Shown: piece after piece, positions 5,734 through 13,032 of the stretch
How the letters are laid out: each line of letters begins with the position of its first letter
How positions within the stretch are numbered: position 1 is the stretch's first letter
Virus record (IMG/VR): IMGVR_UViG_3300048834_001298
Span: 1 to 34,579 of that record
Direction: 5' to 3' (one strand)
From: a virus
DNA length: 34,579 bases
Translations under genes and position numbers: made by a program
Notes under the pieces: generated by a model
What the model saw: only the letters and a program-made list of their open reading frames with translations
Told to the model about the DNA's origin: nothing
Database searches by the model: none

Positions 5734-5802
5734 AGCGGTTACCCGAGCGACGTTGAAGGTCATCCCGGGTTCGACCGGCCCGATCCTGGGGGCCGGGTCG
5801 TG

Positions 5803-5919
5803 ATGGCGGTGGCCGAGGTGGTGTTGGCCGTGAGCGTGGCGGTGCTGGCCCTGTCGGTGCTGCTGGTGCTGGGCGGGTTCTGCCGGGAGCTGGATGACGA
5901 ACAGCGGGGTGAGTCGTGA
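5803..5919 (+). CDS. Small membrane protein (38 residues)
   Basis: The ATG at 5803 opens a 38-residue frame that is one long hydrophobic helix (VVLAVSVAVLALSVLLVLGG) followed by a charged tail (CRELDDEQRGES). An in-frame ATG at 5698 would add a non-hydrophobic, proline-rich leader crossing the inverted repeat and is unlikely. It overlaps the next gene by GTGA, which supports it being real. It may be an early membrane effector; no family was recognised. Confidence 0.6.
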   Translation: MAVAEVVLAVSVAVLALSVLLVLGGFCRELDDEQRGES

Positions 5920-6092
5920 CACAGCGGATCGTGGTGGACCGTGACCTCGCGGAGCGGCTGATCGTGGACTCGTTCGTGGCAGCCGCAACCGATGGCGGGG
6001 CACTGGTGTCGTCGGAGGAGCGGCGGGCGTTGCAGGCGCTGGTCCGGGAGGCGAAGCGCCTCGAGGTCGCCATGGCCGATCGGCCGCCGTGA
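5916..6092 (+). CDS. Small hypothetical protein (58 residues)
   Basis: A GTG at 5916 overlapping the preceding stop (GTGA) opens a 58-residue frame ending at TGA 6090-6092. The product is charged and probably all-helical (VDRDLAERLIVDSFVAAATD, then SSEERRALQALVREAKRLEV). No family was recognised. It pairs with the 38-residue membrane protein in a two-gene unit closed by the 261-base gap that follows, so the two may act together. The evidence is the coupling junction and the well-formed amphipathic composition. Confidence 0.6.
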   Translation: MTQRIVVDRDLAERLIVDSFVAAATDGGALVSSEERRALQALVREAKRLEVAMADRPP

Positions 6093-6353
6093 CCGCCACC
6101 AGGTTGGTCCGGGCATCCGGGTCGCTCCATCAGCCAGTGCACCTCTCCCCTGTGGTGGCTGGTGGGGCGTCCCGGGTGAGGCCCGGGCCGTGAGCAGGTG
6201 CTCCGGGTCGCTCCGGGGCCAGGGCTTCATCCCCCTGTGCTTCCTGCTTGCTCGGTGGCGCCGAGCCGAGAGGTCTCACCCGGGCCTGTTCAGACCCCCG
6301 CCCCGCCCGGGGCGGGGGTGTTGCGAGCGATGAACAAGAAGGAGGGCTGCGTG
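6093..6353 (+). other. Structured non-coding stretch (possible leader/attenuator)
   Basis: No frame here looks coding. It holds a 13-base direct repeat TCCGGGTCGCTCC at 6116-6128 and 6202-6214. AGGCCCGGG (6179-6187) pairs exactly with CCCGGGCCT (6280-6288), enclosing smaller hairpins such as GCTCGG/CCGAGC at about 6250-6266. A terminator-like hairpin follows at 6294-6319, and then a strong ribosome site. This arrangement suits a 5' leader with attenuation, but no known riboswitch class was recognised. Confidence 0.4.
6294..6319 (+). terminator. Terminator-like hairpin before gene 6354-7136
   Basis: ACCCCCGCCCC (6294-6304) pairs perfectly with GGGGCGGGGGT (6309-6319) around a GCCC loop. It is followed by only a weak T-rich trace. 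It lies about 35 bases before the next start codon, so it would end or attenuate the upstream transcript. Confidence 0.6.
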
Positions 6354-7136
6354 ATGGTGCAGACGATTGAAGAGCTGGCTGAGGCCGCTCTGTTGGAGAT
6401 GGACGAGGCGACCCGCCAGTGGGCCGGGGAGATCGCTGACCTGCTGGCCTCGGTGGCCGGCCCCGCCGACCCTGCCGACCTCGGCATGGCGGCCGGGGGT
6501 GAGGCGGGGGCCGAGGGCGGCGCCCCGCCGGCGGACGGCCCTGTCGGACCGTGCTGGTCGGACGAGGGCCGGGTGAACGCTGAGGTGATCTACCGGTGGA
6601 TCCACGGCGAGACCGTGCAGGGCCCGGACCTGGCGGCAGAGCTGCGCTACTGGCTGGACTTCCTCGGTTGCGAACTGCCGACGACCGACCCAGAGGACAT
6701 CCAGTGCGAGAGCTGCGCTGAGTGGAAGCGGTGGGGTAAGGGTCAGGCTGAGACCGCGCTGTCCCTGGCCGATGAACTGCGTGACGCCCGGGCTGGGCTG
6801 CCGGATGTGCCGGCCGGCCACGATCTGGTGGTGCTGCCGCGTTGCTGGGCGGACAGCATGGCTGAGCTCACCGGCTCCCTGGCTGATGCCGCTCGTGACG
6901 CGATCACCCGCCGTCACCTGGCGGTGCCGGGGACCGAGCGGGTTCCGGCGATGGATGCGCTGCGGCGGGATGCCCTGTGCGAGTGCTGTGTGCCGCCGGT
7001 CGGGTTCGAGATCGAGTGCATCGGCATCCAGAGCGGACCCGGGGCCTTCGTCGTTCTCGCGACGCCGGCCGACCACGGGCACCACGTCACTGTCGCCTCT
7101 GACGGCACCGTGGAAGTGCAGGTGGAGCGGTGGTGA
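6354..7136 (+). CDS. Hypothetical protein (260 residues) with CxxC motifs
   Basis: The start at ATG 6354 is fixed by a perfect AAGGAGG at 6339-6345, eight bases upstream, the strongest ribosome site in the early region. The 260-residue product is acidic. It has a helical N-terminus (QTIEELAEAALLEMDEATRQ), a Gly/Ala/Pro-rich linker, CESCAEW in the middle and CECC later. It ends in a short beta-like region (FVVLATPADHGHHVTVASDG). The cysteine pairs could bind zinc. No family was recognised. It heads a long overlapping chain and may be the most highly translated early gene. Confidence 0.75.
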   Translation: MVQTIEELAEAALLEMDEATRQWAGEIADLLASVAGPADPADLGMAAGGEAGAEGGAPPADGPVGPCWSDEGRVNAEVIYRWIHGETVQGPDLAAELRYWLDFLGCELPTTDPEDIQCESCAEWKRWGKGQAETALSLADELRDARAGLPDVPAGHDLVVLPRCWADSMAELTGSLADAARDAITRRHLAVPGTERVPAMDALRRDALCECCVPPVGFEIECIGIQSGPGAFVVLATPADHGHHVTVASDGTVEVQVERW

Positions 7137-7579
7137 CCGGCCCGGCCCCGCTGCCGGTGGCATGCGTGGAGATCGACCTGGTGTTCTCCGAGCCGTCGCC
7201 CGGCAGCGACGACCAGGCGTGGAGGTTCCACCTTGCCGAGCGGTGGTTCCGCGCGGTCCAGCGCCGCCAGGTGATCTTCGACACCGCCCACGCTGGTGAG
7301 TGGAACACCGAGTTGATGCTGCGCTTCGAGTTGGAGTGTGCGGTCGCCCACCTCTGCGAGGTCCAGGTGGTGGCGCTCACCGTGACCCAGGAGGAGGCCG
7401 AGCCCGACCGGGCGCTGGTCAGGTGGTACGAGTCGCTGCCCGAGGAGATCGACCTGGGCATCGACGTGATGGTCGACGTGTTCGAGACGATGCCGCCCGA
7501 GCGGGCGGAGGCCGCGCGCGCGGCCGCCAAGGCCTCGGCCGAGAGCTTCCGGGCCTTCCTCACGGAGCGTGCACGGTGA
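7133..7579 (+). CDS. Hypothetical early protein (148 residues)
   Basis: GTG 7133 overlaps the preceding stop as GTGA; GTG 7130 is an equally possible neighbour start. The product is mixed alpha/beta, with a strongly acidic second half (EEAEPDRALVRWYESLPEEI, then DVMVDVFETMPPERAEAA) and an alanine-rich C-terminal helix. No catalytic motif or known domain was seen. It is part of the early chain and is followed by another GTGA overlap. Confidence 0.7.
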   Translation: MTGPAPLPVACVEIDLVFSEPSPGSDDQAWRFHLAERWFRAVQRRQVIFDTAHAGEWNTELMLRFELECAVAHLCEVQVVALTVTQEEAEPDRALVRWYESLPEEIDLGIDVMVDVFETMPPERAEAARAAAKASAESFRAFLTERAR

Positions 7580-7899
7580 GCGGCGCCGGTGAGCGGGCCC
7601 CGGAAGTGACGTTGTTGGCTGAGTCGTTGGCCGGCGATGTGGTCACGGCTGCGATGGTCGACCGCCTTGAGGTGGTGCGGTCGGTGTTGTCGGCGTGGCT
7701 GGCGACGGAGGCCCGGCTGCGGGTGTTGATCGCGATCTACCACCTGGACGGCGACCCGGCCGCGGTGCGTGAGTCGACGCTGGACTCGTTCTCCGACCAT
7801 CTGGAGGTGTTGATCTCGGCGGTGTCGTCGGTGATCGATGCTGCCGCTGACCTGTCGGGGGTGCCGTCGGTGGCCGCGGCGTCGGGGGTCGGGTCGTGA
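7576..7899 (+). CDS. Hypothetical helical protein (107 residues)
   Basis: The gene begins at GTG 7576 by GTGA overlap. The product looks all-helical (AAMVDRLEVVRSVLSAWLAT, then ARLRVLIAIYHLDGDPAAVR, then FSDHLEVLISAVSSVIDAAA), with heptad-like hydrophobic spacing that suggests a helical bundle or oligomer. There is no membrane segment long enough to be convincing. No family was recognised. It is coupled on both sides to neighbours in the early chain. Confidence 0.7.
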   Translation: MSGAGERAPEVTLLAESLAGDVVTAAMVDRLEVVRSVLSAWLATEARLRVLIAIYHLDGDPAAVRESTLDSFSDHLEVLISAVSSVIDAAADLSGVPSVAAASGVGS

Positions 7900-8225
7900 G
7901 CGCCCGGTTCCCGGTTGGCCCGCTGGCCGACCGCCTCGGGGCAGCGCCGCGGACCGTGTTGGCCGAGCTGGGTTGCACGCCGGCGGTGGTCCGCACCTAC
8001 CGGGAGCGGGGCATCGCCGCAGCCGCTGCGGCCCGTCTGGCTGCCGAGGTGGGCTGCACGCCCGAGCAGCTGTGGCCCACCTGGGTCGAGGACCTGGCCG
8101 CGGCTGAGGCCGACCGTCGCCGCCGCACGGCCACCGACCCGGCAGCGGTGGGTGCGGGTCTGGCCCTGGTGCTGCACCGGATCCGCGCTCATCAGGGCGA
8201 CTCGCCGCTGTCTGGGACTGCGTGA
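7896..8225 (+). CDS. HTH-like DNA-binding protein (109 residues)
   Basis: The gene begins at GTG 7896 by GTGA overlap. Two stretches look like a helix-turn-helix arrangement: PLADRLGAAPRTVLAELGCT and AAARLAAEVGCTPEQLWPTW. The second resembles the end of an XRE-type domain (AARLAAALGCTPEELWP). A charged helical tail follows (VEDLAAAEADRRRRTATD). It may be an early transcriptional regulator. Family placement is tentative, because the canonical glutamine-containing recognition helix is not obvious. Confidence 0.65.
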   Translation: MSARFPVGPLADRLGAAPRTVLAELGCTPAVVRTYRERGIAAAAAARLAAEVGCTPEQLWPTWVEDLAAAEADRRRRTATDPAAVGAGLALVLHRIRAHQGDSPLSGTA

Positions 8226-8545
8226 TGGCTGGCCGCGCCCGTGATGTGCGCTACGGCCGCCGGGGCGGCCGTTGGGCTGACGCCGATGACGAGCCCGGTT
8301 CGGATGCTCTGCACCGGGTGCGCCTGGCCCAGATCGAGTCGTGGCCGTGGGGTGACCCGGACCAGGACAGCGGGTGGGGTCTGGCGTGGTGGCTCGAGCG
8401 TGCCGTCCAGGCGGATCTGCGGTTCCGGACGAACCAGGTGTTGTCGCTGGTCGACAACCGGGCCCTCGCTGTGCGTGACGCCTACCGCCGGTCGAAGCGG
8501 TTCAAGACCGGCGCCGATGACCGTCACAAGGACCAGGTCGCATGA
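8222..8545 (+). CDS. Hypothetical basic protein (107 residues)
   Basis: Translation starts at GTG 8222 (GTGA overlap) or ATG 8225. The product has a basic, glycine-rich N-terminus (GRARDVRYGRRGGRW). A tryptophan-rich middle follows (ESWPWGDPDQDSGWGLAWWL), then a charged helical end (ALAVRDAYRRSKRF). The basic tract suggests nucleic-acid contact. No known domain was recognised. It is coupled at both ends in the early chain, which is the main support for it. Confidence 0.68.
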   Translation: MMAGRARDVRYGRRGGRWADADDEPGSDALHRVRLAQIESWPWGDPDQDSGWGLAWWLERAVQADLRFRTNQVLSLVDNRALAVRDAYRRSKRFKTGADDRHKDQVA

Positions 8546-8853
8546 GCCCCGCCCGCGAGGTGCACGTGCCGGTGGGGGTGGCGGGCTGGCCCACCGTGTT
8601 GGGCGGCACCGGCATGACGCTCACCGTCGGCAGCCGCCACCCGAGCCCGTTCATCGGCATGGATGCACGGGTCACCGCGTTCTGGGCAGCGATGACGGCT
8701 GCCGGGTGGGACCGGGCGTTCGTCGAGGACGTTCTCCGCCAGGCCGTCAACGGCTACCTGGGTAGGGACCCGGTCGACACGATCCCCGAACGAGACCACC
8801 GTGGCCACCTGCTGTGGCTGCACCGGTCCGGCACCCGCGGAGCAGGCCAGTGA
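8542..8853 (+). CDS. Hypothetical early protein (103 residues)
   Basis: The gene begins at ATG 8542 through an ATGA overlap. The product contains VHVPVGVAGWPTVLGGTGM and then a helical stretch (VTAFWAAMTAAGWDRAFVED, then VLRQAVNGYLGRDP), ending in a histidine-rich tail (RDHRGHLLWLH). No domain was recognised. It is placed among short early genes that may each modify one host function, as is usual in actinophages. Confidence 0.66.
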   Translation: MSPAREVHVPVGVAGWPTVLGGTGMTLTVGSRHPSPFIGMDARVTAFWAAMTAAGWDRAFVEDVLRQAVNGYLGRDPVDTIPERDHRGHLLWLHRSGTRGAGQ

Positions 8854-9140
8854 CCGCCGTGGTGCACCTGACGGGTGCGACGGTGTTCGTGGGCACGGTG
8901 ATGCGGCAGCGCTGCGCCTGGTGCGGGGCGCTGCTCATCGACGATGACCTGGCGACCATGCAGGTGGCGGTGGTGGCCGGTGAGGAACCACGGCCGCCTT
9001 CGGGGTTCGAGGACAACACGTTCGTCGCGGTGGAGGGCGATGACCGGTCCACGAAGGTCATGTGGGCGGTCCCGCCACCACCAGACCGCCGCCTTCCTGA
9101 GGGTGCGTGCGCTGCTCTGGACCCGGCGGTGACCCGGTGA
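8850..9140 (+). CDS. Hypothetical protein with one CxxC knuckle (96 residues)
   Basis: The gene begins at GTG 8850 by GTGA overlap. A CAWCGALL knuckle occurs at residues about 22-29, but no second knuckle follows, so a complete zinc ribbon is not formed within one chain. The rest is beta-rich (VAVVAGEEPRPPS, then NTFVAVEGDDRSTKVMWAV). Its first 17 bases are identical to those of the next gene but one junction later (9137), which also begins VTAVV. No function was recognised. Confidence 0.66.
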   Translation: MTAVVHLTGATVFVGTVMRQRCAWCGALLIDDDLATMQVAVVAGEEPRPPSGFEDNTFVAVEGDDRSTKVMWAVPPPPDRRLPEGACAALDPAVTR

Positions 9141-9448
9141 CCGCCGTGGTGCAGCCGCCGGGCCAGTTGCAGATGTTCCCACCGGCGCCGGTGAAGGCCC
9201 GTCCGCCGTGGCGGATCCATGACGCCCACGGCCATGTGCTGGGCCCTGCCCACAACCTCACGGTGGCCACCGCTGTCGCTGTCCAGGTTGCTGCTGATGC
9301 CGGCGAGGCGTGGCTGGTCGCTGGCGACGGCTCGGCATGCCACCTCACCGCTGACGGCGCCGTCACCCCGACCGACGGCTGGCCTCGCACGGTCGCCGTG
9401 ATCGCTCAACGAGTCACCACCCCCTCAACCCATGGAGTCCCCACATGA
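9137..9448 (+). CDS. Hypothetical early protein (103 residues)
   Basis: The gene begins at GTG 9137 by GTGA overlap. The first 17 bases (gtgaccgccgtggtgca) repeat those at 8850. The product has a proline-rich start and then a region with DAHGHVLGPAHNLTVATAVA, VQVAADAGEAWLVAGDG and AVTPTDGWPRTVAVIAQRV, probably a small alpha/beta fold. No family was recognised. It runs into the first ParB-like gene through an ATGA overlap, so the two are translated together. Confidence 0.65.
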   Translation: MTAVVQPPGQLQMFPPAPVKARPPWRIHDAHGHVLGPAHNLTVATAVAVQVAADAGEAWLVAGDGSACHLTADGAVTPTDGWPRTVAVIAQRVTTPSTHGVPT

Positions 9449-11175
9449 CCACCAAGACCACCCCCAACCCCAAGACCACCCAGGTGGCCGCGCCAGCGGC
9501 GGTGCTGGTGATGTTGCCGCTCGACGAGCTGGCCCCCCACCCCGACAACGTGCGCCGCAGCGTCGGCGACGTGTCCGAGCTGGCGAAGTCGATCGCCGGC
9601 ACCGGAGTACTCGAACCGCTGCTCGTGCTCCCCGCCGGCGATGACGGCCGCCACCTGGTGGTGGCCGGCCACCGCCGCCTCGCCGCGGCCCGCAAGGCCA
9701 AGGTCGACACGGTGCCGGCGATCGTCCGGGACCTCACCCCCGCTGAGGTGATCGAGGCGATGCTGGTCGAGAACCTGCAACGAGCCGAGATCACCCCGGT
9801 CGAGGAGGCCCGCGCCTACGGCCGCCTGGTCGAGCTCGACACCAAGGTGAGCGACATCGCCCGCAAGGTCGGCCGGTCCCAGCCGCACGTGAAGGGCCGC
9901 CTCGACCTGCTGGCCCTTCCGGACCCGGTCCTCGACCTGGTCGAGGCCGGCGACGTCACCCTGTCGGAGGCCTCCGAGCTCGTGAAGCTCTGCGCCGACC
10001 ACCCCGCCGCCTACGACCTGCTCACCGCCACCCCGGACCGGTCGCCGTGGCAGATCCGCCGCCAGATCGACGAGGAGGCGAAGGCTGCGCTGCTGGCCGA
10101 GGAACGGGCGAAGCTCGCCAAGGCCGGCCTGACCGAGTTCGACAAGGCGAACTGGTGGCAGGGCTGGAAACTCGAGCTCAACAAGCCCCAGGAGGTCGCG
10201 AAGCTCGAGCTGGGCAAGGCCGGCTCCAAGCACCGGCTCGAACCGTGCCACGCGGTCCGCCTGCAGATGCTCGGCTCGTCCGATGGCTGGCGGGTGGAAC
10301 GGACCACGATCTGCACCGCCCCGAAGCGCCACACCACCCTCGGTGCAGCCAAGGACCGGTCCGAGCTGCAGGCCGACCCGGCCCTGTACGCCACGGCCGA
10401 CAGCGCCAGCCCCGGTGCCGGGTCGGCTGCGGGGCGGGTGGACCAGGCGTGGGAGTCGGCGTTCAAGGTCCGCCAGGAGGCGCTGGCGGCCCGCCGGGCG
10501 TTCGCCGGCAAGCTGATCCGCACCAGCCGGCTCCCGGCTCTGGACCCGTTCGCCGCCGCCCAGATCGTCGCCAGCGCCGCCGAGATCGACTGGCCGGAGT
10601 TCAGCGAGATCTACCTGGTGGCGACCGGCATCGACATCACCAGCGGAGACCCCGATGACGGGTTGGAGGCCGCGGCGGCCGACTGGTGGTCGGGCCCGGC
10701 GGATCCCGTGGCGGCCCAGGCAGCGGCCTGGGCCGCACTGCTGGCCGCTGGGCTCGACAGCCAGGGGCTGCTCGGCCCCGACGACGATCTGGCCTGGCAG
10801 GTGTTCGACCTGCTGGCCGGCCACGGCTACGAGCCCGGCCCTTGGGAACTGGACCGCCAGGCCGCCCGCACCGAGCTCCTCACCAACCGCGCCCGCACCA
10901 CCACGGCCACCGACGACGAGCCGGCCGATGAGACGCCGATCGACGTCGACGAGCTCGGCCTGTCCGACGACCTGGCCGAGCTGCTCATCACCCACGCCCC
11001 CGCCGGCGAGGTGATCCTGCCGTCGTCGTCGGAACTGGCCGGCGACCTGACGGCCCGGGGCTGGGCGACCATCAACGACGACCGCGACGAGGGCCCCGGC
11101 CTCACGGTGTACATCCTGACCGCCTACGCCCGCCGGGTCGCTGCGGCGCTGGCTGTGGCCGAAGCCGGGGTGTGA
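9445..11175 (+). CDS. ParB-like nuclease/HTH protein with long C-terminal extension
   Basis: This 576-residue protein opens with a complete ParB N-terminal domain (residues about 20-115). It has PLDELAPHPDNVRR, the phosphate/nucleotide-binding VVAGHRRLAAARK (GHRR at 75-78) and VENLQRAEITPVEEARAYGR (109-128). A KorB/ParB-type HTH follows (SDIARKVGRSQPHVKGRLDL). The remaining 400 residues are helical and acidic and match nothing I know. No ParA is encoded here. ParB-type CTPase clamps act in partition, in gene silencing and as nucleases, and without ParA a regulatory or DNA-processing role is more likely than plasmid-style partition. It is coupled to the gene before by ATGA. Confidence 0.88.
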   Translation: MTTKTTPNPKTTQVAAPAAVLVMLPLDELAPHPDNVRRSVGDVSELAKSIAGTGVLEPLLVLPAGDDGRHLVVAGHRRLAAARKAKVDTVPAIVRDLTPAEVIEAMLVENLQRAEITPVEEARAYGRLVELDTKVSDIARKVGRSQPHVKGRLDLLALPDPVLDLVEAGDVTLSEASELVKLCADHPAAYDLLTATPDRSPWQIRRQIDEEAKAALLAEERAKLAKAGLTEFDKANWWQGWKLELNKPQEVAKLELGKAGSKHRLEPCHAVRLQMLGSSDGWRVERTTICTAPKRHTTLGAAKDRSELQADPALYATADSASPGAGSAAGRVDQAWESAFKVRQEALAARRAFAGKLIRTSRLPALDPFAAAQIVASAAEIDWPEFSEIYLVATGIDITSGDPDDGLEAAAADWWSGPADPVAAQAAAWAALLAAGLDSQGLLGPDDDLAWQVFDLLAGHGYEPGPWELDRQAARTELLTNRARTTTATDDEPADETPIDVDELGLSDDLAELLITHAPAGEVILPSSSELAGDLTARGWATINDDRDEGPGLTVYILTAYARRVAAALAVAEAGV

Positions 11176-11178
11176 CCG

Positions 11179-11490
11179 GTGCGGCTGGTTCCACCTCAAG
11201 AGTGGGGAGACCGCGGCGCCTGTGTGGGCCGCATCCCCGCCGAGGTGTTCTTCCCGGTCACCCAGGAAGAGCAGTTCGACGCGCTCGAGGTGGTCCGGCC
11301 GACCTGCCTTGCCTGCCCCGTCTACCGGGAGTGCCACGCGTGGGCGCTCGCCGCCGAGACCGAAGGGATCTGGGCCGCGACCACCCCGCGGATGCGCCGC
11401 CGGCTGCGCCGGGCCCGGAACCTGCCGAACCCGTCCCCCTCCACCGCCGCCGACCTGGCCGCGGCGTACACCGAAAGCACCGCATCGTGA
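11179..11490 (+). CDS. WhiB-family iron-sulfur transcription factor
   Basis: This 103-residue protein carries the four WhiB cysteines C15, C43, C46 and C52 (CLACPVYREC gives C-x2-C-x5-C). The family's turn motif follows in TEGIWAATT (residues 61-69), and then a basic helix (PRMRRRLRRAR) for DNA contact. WhiB proteins hold a [4Fe-4S] cluster and bind the primary sigma factor, and phage copies (for example in mycobacteriophage TM4) interfere with host WhiB2-type function. The gene starts at GTG 11179, four bases after the ParB-like stop, and overlaps the second ParB-like gene. It is confined to actinobacteria and their phages, which fixes the host group. Confidence 0.93.
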   Translation: MRLVPPQEWGDRGACVGRIPAEVFFPVTQEEQFDALEVVRPTCLACPVYRECHAWALAAETEGIWAATTPRMRRRLRRARNLPNPSPSTAADLAAAYTESTAS

Positions 11491-12449
11491 CCGACACCCT
11501 CACCCACACTGCCCGCCGTGCCGACGTCGAGACCTGGCTCGACTCCCTCGGTGCCCGCTGGATCTTCGACCCCGACCTGGTGCTCGCCAAGGTCGACCAG
11601 GACGGCTCGCTGGCCAACCAGGCCCGCCGCATCCCGCTCAACGACTCGGTGGTCGAGCGGTACGCGCTCGACATGGCCCGCGGCGACGTGTTCCCGCCGC
11701 TGCTGGTCCACGACACCGACCCGCCGCTCCTGCTGGGAGGGAACCACCGCTACGCCGCCCACCTCACCGTCGGCAACACCACCGCCCCCGCCTACCTCAT
11801 CAAGGCCAAGCCCCAGACCCTGCACCGGCTCCGCTTCGAGGACAACGCCCGCCACGGCCTCCCGCCGACCGCTCAGGAACGCATCGATCACGCCGTCGGC
11901 CTGGTCCGCCTCGGCATGTCCCAGCACACCGCCGCCGCGGTCGCCGGGCTCCCACAGCCGAAGCTGTCGATCGCTCTCGCCGTGGCGGACATGACCGACC
12001 GGGCCGCCCGCCTGGGCGTGAACCCCCGCATCAACGCCCTGCCCGACTCCACCCGCTACTCGCTGGCCCGCTGCGCCCACGACAAGGTGTTCACCGAGCT
12101 CGCCGCCCTCACGATCGACGCCGGCCTCCCCAAGGCGGTCGTGGACGACCTCGTGAAGGCCGCGAACGCCACCGAACCGGTCGAAGCGCTCCGCATCGTC
12201 GCCGTCGCGGCCGAAGACCACGCGGAGCGGGCCCGGGACATGGCCGGCAACGTCCGCCGGTCGTCACGCACCGCCCGGGCCACCCTCGAGACCAGCCTGG
12301 CGGTGATCCGGGGCCTCGACCCCGCCGAGGTCTACGCGTCGTGCCCGAACGACGACGTCCGGGCCGTGCTGGCCCAGCGGATCCTCGACGCCGCCAAGAT
12401 CCTGCAACGCTCCCACGCCCTCCTGGTCCGCAAGGACGGCGACCAGTGA
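11487..12449 (+). CDS. Second, divergent ParB-like protein
   Basis: This 320-residue protein begins at GTG 11487 by GTGA overlap with the WhiB-like gene. It keeps the ParB layout in altered form: PPLLLGGNHRYAAH (about 79-92) in place of GERRxRA, and FEDNARHGLPPTAQERIDHA (about 117-136) in place of ENxQR. An HTH-like RLGMSQHTAAAVAGLPQPKL follows. The arginine pair of the classical site is replaced by Asn-His-Arg, so nucleotide handling may differ. Together with 9445-11175 it makes a two-ParB set without ParA. Confidence 0.78.
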   Translation: MTDTLTHTARRADVETWLDSLGARWIFDPDLVLAKVDQDGSLANQARRIPLNDSVVERYALDMARGDVFPPLLVHDTDPPLLLGGNHRYAAHLTVGNTTAPAYLIKAKPQTLHRLRFEDNARHGLPPTAQERIDHAVGLVRLGMSQHTAAAVAGLPQPKLSIALAVADMTDRAARLGVNPRINALPDSTRYSLARCAHDKVFTELAALTIDAGLPKAVVDDLVKAANATEPVEALRIVAVAAEDHAERARDMAGNVRRSSRTARATLETSLAVIRGLDPAEVYASCPNDDVRAVLAQRILDAAKILQRSHALLVRKDGDQ

Positions 12450-12619
12450 GCCCCGCCGCCGAGCAGCAGCCGACCGCAACCGTCTCGGCACCGTTCCGGG
12501 CCGCGTGGCCGGGCTGGTGCGATGCCTGCAGCAGGCCGATCGTTGCCGGCCAACTGATCCGCACGACCCCGACCGGCGCACTCCACGACGGGTGCACACC
12601 GTGGAAGCCGGCGTTCTGA
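12446..12619 (+). CDS. Small protein with one CxxC knuckle (57 residues)
   Basis: The gene starts at GTG 12446 (GTGA overlap) and ends at 12619 where the next ATG overlaps its stop (TGATG). The 57-residue product has GWCDACSRPIVAGQLI, the first half of a small zinc-binding domain, and a later cysteine in HDGCTPW that may complete it with the histidine. Similar short Cys proteins are common in actinophage early regions; the function is unknown. Confidence 0.68.
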   Translation: MSPAAEQQPTATVSAPFRAAWPGWCDACSRPIVAGQLIRTTPTGALHDGCTPWKPAF

Positions 12620-13032
12620 TGGCCCGCCGCATGTCGGTCTCCATGACCCTCGACGCCGTCCGGGCCCGGACGAAGACCGTGACCCGTCGCCACGTCGACA
12701 CCTGGCGGAGCCTCCAGCCCGGCGACCGGCTCACGCTGATCGAGAAGGGCATGGGCCTCCCGAAGGGCGCCAAGCAGGTCGTGGTGGCCGAGGTGGAGGT
12801 GGTGGACGTCCGGGTGGAGACGATGGCCGAGGTCACCTTCGCCGAGGTCCACCGGGAGGGCCTGCACCTCGAGGCGCTGGCTGCGCTCGCTGCTGGTGAG
12901 GCCAGCTCGATCGAGGAGTGGTTCGTGGCCTTCTGGCTGAAGGGTCACGGCTACGGCTGCCCCGTGCCCGCCCTGGCGCTGGGCGTGCCGTGCCGACGCA
13001 TCGAGTGGCGCTACCTGGACGGTGCCCAGTGA
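12619..13032 (+). CDS. ASCH (PUA-like) domain protein
   Basis: This 137-residue protein fits the phage ASCH pattern. It has VRARTKTVTRRHVDTW, then LQPGDRLTLIEKGMGLPKGA with the conserved basic and GD turns, a beta-rich VVVAEVEVVDVRVETMAEVT, EVHREGLH, and an aromatic end with WFVAFWLK. ASCH folds bind RNA or modified nucleotides, and some act as amidohydrolases on acetylcytidine. Which applies here cannot be told. The ATG overlaps the preceding stop (TGATG). It is a recurrent passenger in actinophage early regions. Confidence 0.75.
   Translation: MARRMSVSMTLDAVRARTKTVTRRHVDTWRSLQPGDRLTLIEKGMGLPKGAKQVVVAEVEVVDVRVETMAEVTFAEVHREGLHLEALAALAAGEASSIEEWFVAFWLKGHGYGCPVPALALGVPCRRIEWRYLDGAQ

Noticed and set aside
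5760-5790. Possible tRNA T-arm (GGGTTCGACC)
   Set aside because: The flanking bases do not form the five-pair T stem, and no acceptor or anticodon stem could be built around it.
5324-5803. Rightward continuation of the early chain from GTG 5324 (GTGA overlap)
   Set aside because: The junction fits the pattern, but the product is Gly/Val/Ala-rich and antisense to 5363-5617, which has a strong ribosome site and natural composition. One of the two must be false, and the leftward frame is the better gene.
9406-11337. Leftward open frame of 643 codons
   Set aside because: It is exactly antisense to the ParB-like gene, which has clear motifs and coupled junctions; the antisense product is low-complexity Gly/Val/Leu/Arg.
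11172-11486. Upstream extension of the second ParB-like gene (GTG 11172)
   Set aside because: It would be encoded entirely over the WhiB-like gene in another frame. The GTGA start at 11487 matches the local junction pattern and the beginning of sensible sequence.
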